A DNA stretch of 64,000 nucleotides from Enterobacter sp. JBIWA008 (GTDB lineage: Bacteria; Pseudomonadota; Gammaproteobacteria; Enterobacterales; Enterobacteriaceae), in the NCBI RefSeq assembly GCF_019968765.1, contig NZ_CP074149.1, positions 1 through 64,000 on the forward strand, in the 5' to 3' direction. Every line of letters starts with the position of its first letter. The stretch's first letter is position 1. A program made the translations under genes and the position numbers. Positions 23,507-31,923 of this stretch are shown in pieces. Under the pieces are notes generated by a model. The model searched no databases. It was not told where the DNA came from and was given only the letters and a program-made list of their open reading frames with translations.

Positions 23507-24779
23507 CCAGATACTTCGCCATCTCGTCTTCCGGCACCATTCCGCCGCCGGTTGCCCACACCAGGTGGGTAACGTTCGCATCGGCATTGACTCGCACCGG
23601 CCCGGCCATGCCCGCCAGCGCCGACGGTTCCAGCCGAATGCCTTCCTCCTGCGCCAGCCAGCCGAGCATGTCGTACATGCTCCGATCGGAAAGCGTATAG
23701 AATCCGTCGAGCAGGCGCTCCATCGCGCGGCCCACGAAGCCGGATGCACGTCCTACCGCCAGACCGTCCGCCGCCGTCACGTTATCAATGCCCAGGTCCT
23801 GCACGGCAATTTTATCGTGCAGGCCGGTGTAGACCCCCAGCAGCATGCACGGGGAGTGCGTTGGCTCCGCGAAGAAGCAGTGGACGTTATCGCCAAAGGC
23901 CAGCTTCAGGCCAAACGCCACGCCGCCAGGGCCGCCGCCAACGCCGCACGGCAGGTAGACGTACAGGGGATGATCGGCATCCACCACGCGGCCCTGTTCG
24001 GCAAACTGTGCCTTCAGCCGCTCGCCTGCAACGGCGTAGCCCAGGAACAGGGTGCGGGAATTTTCATCGTCAATGAAGAAACAGTTCGGATCGCTTTCCG
24101 CCGCTTTTCGTCCCTGCTCCACCGCCACGCCGTAATCCTGCTCGTATTCCACGACGATGACGCCGTGGCTGCGCAGTTTGGCTTTCTTCCACTCGCGGGC
24201 GTCGGCAGACATATGCACCGTCACCTTAAAGCCGATGCGGGCGCTCATAATGCCGATGGACATCCCAAGGTTGCCGGTTGAGCCTACCGCAATGCTGTAC
24301 TGGCTGAAGAAGTCCTTAAAGCGCGGCTCCAGCAGAATGCTGTAGTCGTCTTCAACGCTCAGCAACCCGGCTTCCAGCGCCAGTTTTTCCGCGTGGGTCA
24401 GCACCTCATAGATGCCGCCGCGCGCTTTAATCGAGCCGGAAATCGGCAGATGGCTGTCTTTTTTCAGCAGCAGCGTGCCGGGAATGCGTGTTGAAAATTC
24501 CTGCTCCAGCCGCGCCTGCATCGCCGGGATCGCGACCAGTTCGGATTCGATAATCCCGCCCGTTGCCGCCGTTTCCGGGAAGGCTTTCGCCAGATACGGC
24601 GCGAAGCGGTTGAGGCGCGCGTGCGCGTCGTCCACGTCGGCTTTGGTCAGCCCGACATACGGTAACCCTTCTGCAAGCGTCGTGGTGCGCGGGTTAAGCC
24701 AGGTGGTTTCTTTCAGGGCGATCAGGTCCTCTACCAGAGGAAACTGTGCGGTTAAAGTGGTGATAGTTGCGTTTTCCAT
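23490..24779 (-). CDS. dsdA: D-serine ammonia-lyase (dehydratase)
   Basis: PLP enzyme that converts D-serine to pyruvate and ammonia, detoxifying D-serine. Lys118 in SGSIKARGG is the PLP Schiff-base residue; the glycine-rich phosphate-binding loop is [13 protein letters not shown]. The protein is 429 residues. E. coli DsdA, as I recall it, is 442. The missing 13-14 residues lie between AGPVRV and [13 protein letters not shown] close to the C-terminus, while the reading frame and final motif are intact. It is downstream of dsdX by 17 bp and convergent with yidG (17-bp overlap). Confidence 0.95.
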   Translation of the reverse strand: MENATITTLTAQFPLVEDLIALKETTWLNPRTTTLAEGLPYVGLTKADVDDAHARLNRFAPYLAKAFPETAATGGIIESELVAIPAMQARLEQEFSTRIPGTLLLKKDSHLPISGSIKARGGIYEVLTHAEKLALEAGLLSVEDDYSILLEPRFKDFFSQYSIAVGSTGNLGMSIGIMSARIGFKVTVHMSADAREWKKAKLRSHGVIVVEYEQDYGVAVEQGRKAAESDPNCFFIDDENSRTLFLGYAVAGERLKAQFAEQGRVVDADHPLYVYLPCGVGGGPGGVAFGLKLAFGDNVHCFFAEPTHSPCMLLGVYTGLHDKIAVQDLGIDNVTAADGLAVGRASGFVGRAMERLLDGFYTLSDRSMYDMLGWLAQEEGIRLEPSALAGMAGPVRVNADANVTHLVWATGGGMVPEDEMAKYLAKGKK

Positions 24780-24796
24780 AATACGTCTCTTCGCGC

Positions 24797-26134
24797 TCAG
24801 ATAATGAAAGAAAGCAGGAATGTGCCGCCAAGTGCAAGCACCGAGGCGATAAACGTCGCCGTCGTATAGTATTTGAAGGTCTCATTCAGGGTCGCGCCGC
24901 AGTATTGCTTCACTAGCCAGAAGAGGGAATCGGTCACGATCGTGCAGCCAATGGCGCCGGAACCGATGGCAATGGTGATGATCTCCGGGCTCACGTTCGG
25001 GTAGAGCGGCAGCATCGGGGCGACTATCGCCGTCGCGCCCATCATCGCCACCGTCGCGGAGCCTACGGCGGCATGCAACACCAGCGCCACCAGCCAGGCG
25101 AGCAGGATAGGGTGCATGTGCAAGTTCGAGAGAATATGCGCCAGCGAGTCCGCCAGCCCGCTGGTTTTCAGGATGGCGTTAAACGCGCCGCCCGCGCCGA
25201 TAATCAGCAAAATGTTGGCGATAGAGCCGAAGCCGTGCTCGGTGTGCGTCAGCATCGTGCCCATGCCCATATGCTGGCGGATCCCCAGCAGGTAGTAGGC
25301 GACAAACACGGCGATAAACATCGCGGTGATCGGGTTGCCGATAAACTCCAGCAGGGTGTAGAGCGTGCCCTCTTTTGCCATATTCAGCTCGGCGATGGTT
25401 TTCACCAGCATCAGGGCAATCGGCAGCAGCACCGTGAACAGCGTGGCGCCCAGCGACGGCAGGGTGTGCTCCTCCCGCACCTTCAGGTCTGAAAATTCCG
25501 CCGGAACCGGTTTAAACGGCAGACGATTGCCGAGCAGTTTCAGGAACAGCGGGCCGCCGACCAGAGAGGCCATCAGGCCTACCATCAAACCGTAGACAAT
25601 GACCGTTCCGACGTCCGCGCCTAATTTATTGGTCACAAACAGGGCAGCAGGATGCGGCGGCACCACGCAGTGCACCGCCATCAGCGCGGTACAGAGCGGA
25701 ATGGCCAGCTTGAGCAGCGACGTGTTGGTCTTTTTGGCGATGGAAAACGCCAGCGGGATCAGCAGTACTACGCCCACTTCCACGAACAGCGTAATGCCGC
25801 AGATAAGGCCCACCAGCACCATAATCACGTCTGCGGATAGCCAGCGGCAGCGCTGCAACGTAATCCCGATGCGCTCGGCCGCGCCGGAGACTTCCATCAT
25901 CTTGCCGAGAATGGTGCCCAGACCAATCACCGCCGCCAGGAAGCCCAGCGTACCGCCAATTCCGCTCTCAATGGCGTTCACCATATCCAGCGGGCTCATC
26001 CCCATCATCGTGCCGACGAAAAAGCTCGCCAGCAGCAGCGCGAGGAACGGGTGAAACTTCAGTTTTACGATGGTTAAAACAATCAACACAATGCTGACCA
26101 GCAGCGTTGCCACAACCCAGACCTGAGATCCCAT
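24797..26134 (-). CDS. dsdX: D-serine transporter DsdX
   Basis: GntP-family permease for D-serine, 445 residues with about 12 membrane segments. GntP-type features include [15 protein letters not shown] near the N-terminus, the internal segment [20 protein letters not shown] and the late segment [20 protein letters not shown]. It precedes dsdA in an operon and is divergent from the activator gene dsdC. Confidence 0.95.
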   Translation of the reverse strand: MGSQVWVVATLLVSIVLIVLTIVKLKFHPFLALLLASFFVGTMMGMSPLDMVNAIESGIGGTLGFLAAVIGLGTILGKMMEVSGAAERIGITLQRCRWLSADVIMVLVGLICGITLFVEVGVVLLIPLAFSIAKKTNTSLLKLAIPLCTALMAVHCVVPPHPAALFVTNKLGADVGTVIVYGLMVGLMASLVGGPLFLKLLGNRLPFKPVPAEFSDLKVREEHTLPSLGATLFTVLLPIALMLVKTIAELNMAKEGTLYTLLEFIGNPITAMFIAVFVAYYLLGIRQHMGMGTMLTHTEHGFGSIANILLIIGAGGAFNAILKTSGLADSLAHILSNLHMHPILLAWLVALVLHAAVGSATVAMMGATAIVAPMLPLYPNVSPEIITIAIGSGAIGCTIVTDSLFWLVKQYCGATLNETFKYYTTATFIASVLALGGTFLLSFII

Positions 26135-26338
26135 ATCTCACCTCACCCTTATATCATCTGGGGGTATTGGACGAAAAAACGGCGTGGGCTGACAAACGAT
26201 ATAAATTGGCGTTCAGGTGAGCCAAATTGAATCAACTGAGTGACTACGCTCTAAAAAACGCACTTAATTCGTATTAGGTTCACATAAATTCACCCTTGAG
26301 CGGTATGCTGAGCGCAGAAACCCCGCGCGAGAATTGTG
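26135..26338. promoter_or_regulatory. dsdC-dsdXA divergent control region
   Basis: A 204-bp non-coding region between the divergent dsdX and dsdC starts. It must hold both promoters and the DsdC sites. It is AT-richer than its flanks (for example AACGATATAAATTGG and CGTATTAGGTTCAC). I cannot assign single boxes with confidence. Confidence 0.5.
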
Positions 26339-27265
26339 ATGACCGATGCGAATGAAGCCAAAAACCGGCTGTTAAACGGCTGGCAGCTGTCGAAAATGTA
26401 CACCTTTGAAGTGGCCGCCCGGCATGAGTCCTTCGCTCTGGCCGCGGAGGAGCTGTCGCTCAGCCCCAGCGCGGTGAGCCACCGCATCAACCTGCTGGAA
26501 GAGGAGCTGGGTATTCAGCTGTTTGTTCGCTCGCACCGTAAAGTCGAGCTGACGCAGGAGGGAAAGCGCGTTTACTGGACGCTAAAATCGTCCCTCGACA
26601 CCCTGAATCAGGAGATCCTGGACATCAAAAACCAGGCGCTCTCCGGTACGCTGACGGTATACTCCCGGCCGTCGATCGCCCAGTGCTGGCTGGTGCCCAT
26701 GCTGGGGGACTTTACCCGCCGCTATCCGTCGATTTCACTCACCATCCTGACCGGCAATGATTACGTCAATATGCAGCGAACCGGCGTCGATCTGGCGCTC
26801 TATTTCGACGATACGCCGCCAAACCACCTTTCTCATCACTTCCTGATGGACGAGGAGATTTTACCCGTCTGCTCGCCGCAGTACGCCCGCGAGCATGAAC
26901 TGCTGAAAAACCCCGATAACCTCAGCCACTGCACGCTGCTGCACGATCGTCAGGCCTGGAGTAATGATTCCGGTACGGATGAGTGGCTGAGCTGGGCGCA
27001 GCACTTTGAGGTGAATATGCCGCCATCGTCGGGCATTGGTTTCGATCGTTCCGATTTGGCGATTATTGCGGCCATCAACCACGTCGGCGTCGCGATGGGC
27101 AGAAAGCGGCTGGTGCAGAAACGGCTCGAACGGGGCGACCTTATCGCCCCGTTTGGTGAAAAGACCCTGAAATGCCATCAGCACTACTATATCTCGACGC
27201 TTTCTGGCCGGCAGTGGCCGAAAATAGACGCCTTTATCGGCTGGCTGAGAGAACTGGCAGGTTGA
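26339..27265 (+). CDS. dsdC: D-serine operon activator DsdC
   Basis: LysR-family activator of dsdXA responding to D-serine. The 308-residue protein has the N-terminal helix-turn-helix (SFALAAEELSLSPSAVSHRINLLEEELGIQLF, about residues 29-60) and a substrate-binding domain (about 95-300) with SRPSIAQCWLVPMLGDF and GIGFDRSDLA. ATG 26339 is chosen; the GTG just before it is an alternative. It is divergent from dsdX, the standard arrangement. Confidence 0.95.
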   Translation: MTDANEAKNRLLNGWQLSKMYTFEVAARHESFALAAEELSLSPSAVSHRINLLEEELGIQLFVRSHRKVELTQEGKRVYWTLKSSLDTLNQEILDIKNQALSGTLTVYSRPSIAQCWLVPMLGDFTRRYPSISLTILTGNDYVNMQRTGVDLALYFDDTPPNHLSHHFLMDEEILPVCSPQYAREHELLKNPDNLSHCTLLHDRQAWSNDSGTDEWLSWAQHFEVNMPPSSGIGFDRSDLAIIAAINHVGVAMGRKRLVQKRLERGDLIAPFGEKTLKCHQHYYISTLSGRQWPKIDAFIGWLRELAG

Positions 27266-27349
27266 AGAATTATTACGCTTTCGCTCTACACCAAATGTGA
27301 AAAAGCGTGCTAAATACAGGTAATGCTTTCGATTTATCCAGGGTAAACC

Positions 27350-28438
27350 GTGTTAAAGCCTTTTATTGCCTCTGCATTACTGATCTCTTCCGGCTGGGCG
27401 ATTGCCGCTGAGCCGCCGCTGACGGCTGCCCATTATGCGCAGCAGCTTGGCGTCGGGATGGATGTGGACTGGGCGCGAACCGAGCGCGGCATACGCGAAT
27501 TCGACCCGCTGGTGGTCCGCGATTTTCGTGCAAAAGGCATTACCCACGTGCGCATCCGCGTGGCCGATGAGCCGACGGAAGCGCGGCTGATCCACCTGCG
27601 CAAGCTGGTGGAAGCCTGTGAGCAGTATGGCGTGATCCCGATAGTCGCTTATCAGGCTGATGAATATAAAAACGACCCGAAAGCTGATAACGAGAAAGAG
27701 ACGATCAACTGGTGGATTGCCGTGGCGCACTATTTCGGTCAAAGCTACCCGCTGCTGGGTTTTGACCTCATCTATGAGCCAGCCGACAAGCTCAACCACA
27801 ACCTGGCATCGTTAAACCGCGTCTATGAAAAAACCATTAAAGCGATCCACGACATCGACCCGCAGCGCATGATCTTCATTGCGCCGCGCCTGCGTGCCGC
27901 GCCGGAGGATTTATCCAGCCTGAAGCTGCCCGCGCACAGCCAAAACTACCTGCTGGCAGAGTGGCACATTTTCCCGTGGGGGCCGCTGAAAAATGGCGGT
28001 AAATACCCGTGGACGTCCGGCACGGCGGCGGAGAAAGCGGCTATCCATAATCGCATCACTACCGCGCTGCGCTGGCAGCAAAAAACCGGGCACGTTAGCT
28101 GGGTCGGGGGCTGGGGCGTGGGGGAGTCAAACCACCTCACGCCAACCGCTTCGCAAATGGCCTTCGCCACCTTTATGGCCTGTGAGCTGCAAAAGGCGAA
28201 AATTCCGTATGCGCTTAACGCGGATTTTCAGTTTTACGACGGGGAAGAGGGAGCCTGGCGGCCTGCGCCAGAGCCGTTATTGCAGGCGATGATTACGCCC
28301 GTCTGTGAAAAGCCCGGCGAGAAGCCGGGCCATCATGCGGTTAAACCGGCTGCTCGTGATGCGGTACACGCGACGCCAGCGGCAGCCAGCACAGTAAAAT
28401 CAGCAGCCCCATCAGCGTCATCAGCAGGCCCAAACTAG
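27350..28438 (+). CDS. Secreted glycoside hydrolase family 5-like protein
   Basis: A 362-residue exported protein with a signal peptide (cleavage near AIAA/EP, residue 20) and a TIM-barrel pattern like cellulase-type GH5 enzymes. Candidate catalytic acids are Glu143 in LIYEPADK and Glu259 in GWGVGES; His206 in AEWHIF and the DFQFYDGEEGAW segment also fit. The substrate is unknown. After residue about 320 the protein reads through the emrD terminator hairpin (28312-28330). From residue 331 it is antisense to the emrD 3' end (98-bp overlap), giving a low-complexity Ala/Ser/Pro tail. That tail is probably a recent extension. Confidence 0.8.
   Translation: MLKPFIASALLISSGWAIAAEPPLTAAHYAQQLGVGMDVDWARTERGIREFDPLVVRDFRAKGITHVRIRVADEPTEARLIHLRKLVEACEQYGVIPIVAYQADEYKNDPKADNEKETINWWIAVAHYFGQSYPLLGFDLIYEPADKLNHNLASLNRVYEKTIKAIHDIDPQRMIFIAPRLRAAPEDLSSLKLPAHSQNYLLAEWHIFPWGPLKNGGKYPWTSGTAAEKAAIHNRITTALRWQQKTGHVSWVGGWGVGESNHLTPTASQMAFATFMACELQKAKIPYALNADFQFYDGEEGAWRPAPEPLLQAMITPVCEKPGEKPGHHAVKPAARDAVHATPAAASTVKSAAPSASSAGPN
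28306..28332 (-). terminator. Probable terminator of emrD
   Basis: On the minus strand GCCCGGC-TTCTC-GCCGGGC is followed by TTTTCACAG: a perfect 7-bp stem, short T run. It lies 9 bp after the emrD stop and within the coding sequence of the convergent GH5-like gene. Confidence 0.65.
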
Positions 28439-29525
28439 CCTGCCCGGTCTGCGGCATCATGGCGGAGAGCCAGGCCAGCGCGCCGGAACCGATATTCTGC
28501 AAACCGCCTACCAGCGCGCCAGCCGTGCCTGCAAGGAACGGGAACGGCTCCATCGCGCCGCTGGTCGCCAGCGGGAACAGCATCCCCGCGCCGAAGAAGA
28601 ACAGCGCAGCCGGGATGAGCAGCGTCCAGACCGTCATCACGCCAAACAGCCCCGGGATCCACATCATCAGACCCGCCAGCAGACAGCCGATCACCGACTG
28701 CCACATCAGGGTTGAGAAGCGTTTGTTTGGGCGTCCGGCAAACCACGCGCCGAAGAACGCCGCCGGGATCGGCAGAATAAACAGAATACTCACGACCATG
28801 CTGCTCAGGCCCAGACCCGCGCCCAGCAGCACGCCGGAACAGGCTTCAAACACCGCAATGCCCGCCAGGCCGCCGATCAGCATCAGCAGGTAGCAGGTAA
28901 ACGATCCGTTACCGAACAGCGTTTTATAGCTGGCGATGAGCTTCGTGCGCGGCGCGTCCTGCGGGCGTGTTTCCGGCATCCAGCGCGCCATGCTGAAGGT
29001 GACAATGATGCACAGCACCAGCAGGAAGGCGTAGCAGGCGCGCCAGGACCACATCGTGTCCAGCAGGCCGCCGATCAGCGGGGCCAGCAGAGGGCTGACC
29101 AGAATACCCATATTCAACAAGCTGTTGGCATGACGGAGCTGGGTGCCCTGATACATATCGCGCGGTAAGGTACGCGCCATCACCCCGCCGACGCCGGTTC
29201 CAACGCCCTGCAGGGCGCTGGCGGCAATCAGTACGGTCAGGCTGTGGGTGGTTATGGCTATTACCGTCGCCACCATGAAAATGCTCATGCCCACCAGGAT
29301 CACCGGGCGACGCCCGACGCGATCGGACAGCGGGCCGTAGAAGAGCTGCGAAACCCCATAGGTCAGCAGATAGGCTGCCATCACGCTCTGTACTGCGCCC
29401 TCGCGGACGTTTAATTCCTTTGCCATGTCGGCGATCGCTGGAATGTAGATGGTTTGCGCCATCTGACCGACGGCCACCAGTAACACCAGCATCAACAATA
29501 AGTTAACGTTCCTTTGTTTTTTCAT
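28341..29525 (-). CDS. emrD: Multidrug efflux MFS transporter EmrD
   Basis: Proton-driven drug exporter of the inner membrane with 12 membrane segments. The start MKKQRNVNLLLMLVLL gives 394 residues as in E. coli; an in-frame ATG seven codons earlier lacks family support. The MFS signature GPLSDRVGRRPVILVG lies between TM2 and TM3. It is convergent with the GH5-like gene and overlaps its 3' end by 98 bp. Known E. coli substrates are uncouplers and detergents. Confidence 0.95.
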   Translation of the reverse strand: MKKQRNVNLLLMLVLLVAVGQMAQTIYIPAIADMAKELNVREGAVQSVMAAYLLTYGVSQLFYGPLSDRVGRRPVILVGMSIFMVATVIAITTHSLTVLIAASALQGVGTGVGGVMARTLPRDMYQGTQLRHANSLLNMGILVSPLLAPLIGGLLDTMWSWRACYAFLLVLCIIVTFSMARWMPETRPQDAPRTKLIASYKTLFGNGSFTCYLLMLIGGLAGIAVFEACSGVLLGAGLGLSSMVVSILFILPIPAAFFGAWFAGRPNKRFSTLMWQSVIGCLLAGLMMWIPGLFGVMTVWTLLIPAALFFFGAGMLFPLATSGAMEPFPFLAGTAGALVGGLQNIGSGALAWLSAMMPQTGQASLGLLMTLMGLLILLCWLPLASRVPHHEQPV

Positions 29526-29700
29526 GTCGCTGAATACTTTTGCCAAAAGAGAAAAATGAAGAATAAGTGACTACGCATTCCCATAAATGCGCGAGGAATC
29601 TACCACAGAGAGATGACAATTTAAGCATTGTCGTGGTGAATGAAAAAACCGGGAAAGGCAGGATTTGTAAACAAGAACGGCAACTAATGTTGCCAGTGAT

Positions 29701-30534
29701 TTACGCCAGGCGCAGCAGAATGGCGCCGCCGGCAATACCCAGCGCCGCCGCGATGCGAAGGCCCGGAACCTTCTCTTTTAAAAGGACAAATGCGATCAGT
29801 GCCCCAAAGAGTATGGAGGTTTCACGCAGCGCCGCGACCACCGCCAGCGGTGCCTGCGTCATTGCCCACAGCGCCAGACCGTAAGAGCCCATCGTGCCAA
29901 CGCCACCGAGCAACCCCTTTTTCCAGTGCAGCCGCAGGTAGCCGGATGCCTCGCGCCGACGCGCTATCATCGCCCAGCTCAACAGGCAGAAGCCGTTCAT
30001 AAAGAAGGTCCACAGCGTGTAGCCCAGCGCGGTGTCCGAAAGACGCACGCCGGTGCCGTCCACCAGCGTATACCCGGCAATAAAGCAGGCGTTCAGCAGC
30101 GCCAGCCAGATCCCTTTGTGCGACTGTATGCGGCCATGCATCGCCATCCCAAGAATCGACAGACAGATCACCCCGATACCGGACCAGGCGAGCCAGGAGA
30201 GACGATCGCCGAGCGCCAGCACGCCGATCAGCGCCACCAGCAGCGGGGCGGTGCCGCGCATCAGCGGATAGGTCTGGCTCATATCGGAGACCTGGTAGGT
30301 CTTCGCTACCAGCACGGTGTACACCACCTGTAAGGCGCAGGAGACGATCAAAAACGGCCAGCTTGCAGCAGATGGCTGTGGGGAAAACGGCAGTAAGACA
30401 AGAGCGATCGCCGTGGCGGATCCGCTGACGCTAATCGCGGAATAGAGCTTGTCCGTTCCGGCTTTGACGATGGCATTCCAGCTGGCATGCAGCAGTGCGG
30501 CAAACAGCAAAATGCAGAATACGGTGATGGTCAT
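29701..30534 (-). CDS. EamA/DMT-family transporter
   Basis: A 277-residue protein with about ten membrane segments arranged as two EamA halves (residues 1-135 and 145-277). Typical segments are AALLHASWNAIVKAG at the start and LRETSILFGALIAFVLLKEK in the second half. Such proteins export metabolites or small molecules; the substrate cannot be told. It is a single gene between emrD and the GNAT gene, with 175 bp of non-coding DNA before emrD in which I see no clear feature. Not a gene I know at this site in E. coli. Confidence 0.85.
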   Translation of the reverse strand: MTITVFCILLFAALLHASWNAIVKAGTDKLYSAISVSGSATAIALVLLPFSPQPSAASWPFLIVSCALQVVYTVLVAKTYQVSDMSQTYPLMRGTAPLLVALIGVLALGDRLSWLAWSGIGVICLSILGMAMHGRIQSHKGIWLALLNACFIAGYTLVDGTGVRLSDTALGYTLWTFFMNGFCLLSWAMIARRREASGYLRLHWKKGLLGGVGTMGSYGLALWAMTQAPLAVVAALRETSILFGALIAFVLLKEKVPGLRIAAALGIAGGAILLRLA

Positions 30535-30596
30535 GGCGTATCGGGTGATGAATTGTCACTCAACTGTAACATTCACACCCTGATGCTGCCAGCCGG

Positions 30597-31043
30597 TTAC
30601 ACCGCGCAAAAAAGGCGGTGCGTTACCCGCAGTTCGTCCGAGACCAGCGTAAAACCCGCTTGATGATAAAATCCGTACGCGCTGTCAGGCGCATGGGTAT
30701 TCAGGAAATCAAACCAGATGCTGGCATCGGCCATCACCACGGTCAAAAGCTGTTTGCCAATGCCCTGCCCGCGACACTTCTCGCTGACGTAGAGATGGCG
30801 AATACGTCCGGCGCGCGGCTGCTGGCTGAACGGATCGCGGTTGAGGCCGCATACGCCGACCAGCTTGCCGTTGAGAAACGCACCCAGCAGCTTTTCACCC
30901 GGCGCGTTAAAGCGGTTCTCACCGCGCTGCCAGTTCTCTTCCAGCCTGCGAAGCATGTTGAAATTCAGTGCGATACTTTCAGCCTTCAGGGCGATATACC
31001 CCGGCTCATCCGGTGTGACAGGCTCAATTAACAGACGCGACAT
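30597..31043 (-). CDS. GNAT-family N-acetyltransferase
   Basis: A 148-residue GNAT protein. The acetyl-CoA pyrophosphate-binding motif is VSEKCRGQGIGKQLL (Q/RxxGxG/A), following the core strand RAGRIRHLYV. The final part NTHAPDSAYGFYHQAGFTLVSDELR is the usual C-terminal GNAT segment. The acceptor is unknown; size and form suggest a small-molecule or toxin-modifying acetyltransferase. It lies just downstream, on the same strand, of the tisB toxin gene (64 bp gap). Confidence 0.85.
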   Translation of the reverse strand: MSRLLIEPVTPDEPGYIALKAESIALNFNMLRRLEENWQRGENRFNAPGEKLLGAFLNGKLVGVCGLNRDPFSQQPRAGRIRHLYVSEKCRGQGIGKQLLTVVMADASIWFDFLNTHAPDSAYGFYHQAGFTLVSDELRVTHRLFCAV

Positions 31044-31107
31044 AGCATTCCCTCGTTATTAAAGAGGGGCGGCTGCCCGCCCCTCTCAGGTGCGACTTGA
31101 ACCTGAA

Positions 31108-31197
31108 TTACCAAAGGAATTTCAGGACAGCATCAAGCAGTTGCAGTACTGCAACAATGAGTTTGAGGATAAGTATCACCATATCCACTACGCTCAT
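31108..31197 (-). CDS. tisB: SOS-induced membrane toxin TisB
   Basis: A 29-codon reading frame on the minus strand beginning MSVVDMVILILKLIVAVLQ and ending DAVLKFLW before TAA. It matches the E. coli TisB pattern closely: one amphipathic membrane helix with a regularly spaced polar Asp, Lys and Gln. A good ribosome site (AAAAGGAGACGC) lies just before the ATG. TisB inserts into the inner membrane, lowers proton motive force and promotes persistence after DNA damage. A LexA box (31399-31418) and the antisense RNA gene istR lie upstream, and ivbL-ilvB follows, the same order as in E. coli. Confidence 0.93.
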   Translation of the reverse strand: MSVVDMVILILKLIVAVLQLLDAVLKFLW

Positions 31198-31268
31198 ACG
31201 CGTCTCCTTTTGGTTAAAAGGAGCACGATGCTGGCGTACCTTTCCGCCGCCTGTTGCCAGCACCTGGA

Positions 31269-31286
31269 TTGACGTAACACAGTGTG
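31269..31286 (-). promoter_or_regulatory. IstR-1 target site in the tisB leader
   Basis: The tisB mRNA contains the exact complement of TTGACGTAACACAGTGTG, the 5' end of the predicted IstR-1 RNA. The site lies 72-89 bases upstream of the tisB start. In E. coli IstR-1 pairs with a distant standby site in this way and blocks ribosome loading. Confidence 0.85.
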
Positions 31287-31398
31287 CTCACTTCAGGGGT
31301 TAAGGCACTGACGGCACCACCCGTTTCAGCCAGGACTTCGTTGCGCCGGTAGAACTGCGGCCCCCTCGCTCACTGCGAACACCCTCAGTATAGATAAA

Positions 31399-31418
31399 TA
31401 CTGTATGCATGAACAGTA
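31399..31418. promoter_or_regulatory. LexA box (SOS operator) for tisB/istR-2
   Basis: TACTGTATGCATGAACAGTA matches the consensus TACTG-N10-CAGTA at all fixed positions. It is placed between divergent tisB and istR. On the minus strand a TATACT -10 element follows (31388-31393), so LexA would cover the tisB promoter. In E. coli the same box also controls the longer RNA IstR-2. Confidence 0.92.
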
Positions 31419-31478
31419 TTTCATGGACAAAATTTGGAAGGCGATCCATACTCAAAAACGTCAAAATCCGTGCCGGAA

Positions 31479-31507
31479 TTGCGCGTTCGTCTTCGATCGC
31501 GTATACT
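31479..31507 (+). promoter_or_regulatory. Promoter of istR-1
   Basis: TTGCGC (31479-31484), a 17-bp spacer and TATACT (31502-31507) form a good sigma-70 promoter. Transcription would start near 31514. It has no LexA box over it, consistent with constitutive IstR-1 expression. Confidence 0.75.
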
Positions 31508-31513
31508 TTTTGC

Positions 31514-31591
31514 GTTGACGTAACACAGTGTGTTCTGCGGCAACCAACCGCAAAACCCTGATAAAAACCTCGCTTAGGCGGGGTTTTTTGT
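31514..31591 (+). ncRNA. istR: Antitoxin RNA IstR-1
   Basis: A predicted RNA of about 75-78 nt starting GTTGACGTAACACAGTGTG. It has the small hairpin TGCGG-CAACCAA-CCGCA (31536-31552) and ends in a rho-independent terminator (ACCTCGC-TTAG-GCGGGGT then six T). Its first 18 nt recur at 31269-31286 in the same orientation, so they are exactly complementary to the tisB mRNA leader. Size, order and structure match E. coli IstR-1. A longer LexA-controlled form (IstR-2) probably starts upstream near 31430-31450. Confidence 0.88.
31563..31591 (+). terminator. Terminator of istR
   Basis: Stem ACCTCGC / GCGGGGT (one T-G wobble) with a TTAG loop, followed by a run of six T residues. It marks the shared 3' end of the IstR RNAs. 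Confidence 0.8.
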
Positions 31592-31610
31592 TTTCATCAC
31601 CCAACAAACG

Positions 31611-31632
31611 AAACGTGATCCCTGACGCATTT
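31611..31632. promoter_or_regulatory. Probable CRP site upstream of ivbL-ilvBN
   Basis: AAACGTGATCCCTGACGCATTT matches the CRP consensus AAATGTGATC...CACATTT at 15 of 22 positions by eye. Its centre is about 70 bp upstream of the likely start of the ivbL transcript (-10 TATAAA at 31682-31687). E. coli ilvBN is activated by CRP. Confidence 0.6.
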
Positions 31633-31718
31633 TTGCGCAGATGAAAATATTTCCATTGTCACGCCCGGAAACCTGTGTTTGTATAAATTCAATCAATGAT
31701 TTTAAACACAGGTCCCCA

Positions 31719-31817
31719 ATGACTTCATCCATCTTCACTTCGACCCTACTAAAAACTGCGCAACCAGCCGCAGTGGTCGTCGTGCGTGTGGTGGTGGTCG
31801 TCGGCAATGCGCCGTAG
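31719..31817 (+). CDS. ivbL: ilvBN operon leader peptide IvbL
   Basis: A 32-codon leader peptide beginning MTSSIFTST and ending VVVVVGNAP. It contains a run of nine Val codons interrupted by one Arg (AAVVVVRVVVVVGN). When valyl- or leucyl-tRNA is short the ribosome stalls here and the downstream terminator does not form. E. coli IvbL has the same length and C-terminal half. The attenuator follows at 31841-31875. Confidence 0.95.
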   Translation: MTSSIFTSTLLKTAQPAAVVVVRVVVVVGNAP

Positions 31818-31840
31818 GGACTGGATCAACACACGAATCC

Positions 31841-31875
31841 AAAACCCCGCCGGCGCAAACCGGGCGGGGTTTTTC
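31841..31875 (+). terminator. Attenuator terminator of ilvBN
   Basis: AAAACCCCGCC and GGCGGGGTTTTT pair across a loop of about ten bases, followed by a T run. It lies between ivbL and ilvB, where the attenuation terminator of this operon is expected. Confidence 0.88.
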
Positions 31876-31923
31876 GTTTAGGACCCTCCCCGGAACGTCG
31901 GCCCAGAAGAAAAGGACTGGAGC

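Noticed and set aside
31090..31303. Plus-strand small open frames over the tisB locus
   Set aside because: They are the opposite strand of the recognised TisB frame; the minus strand has the ribosome site and toxin pattern.
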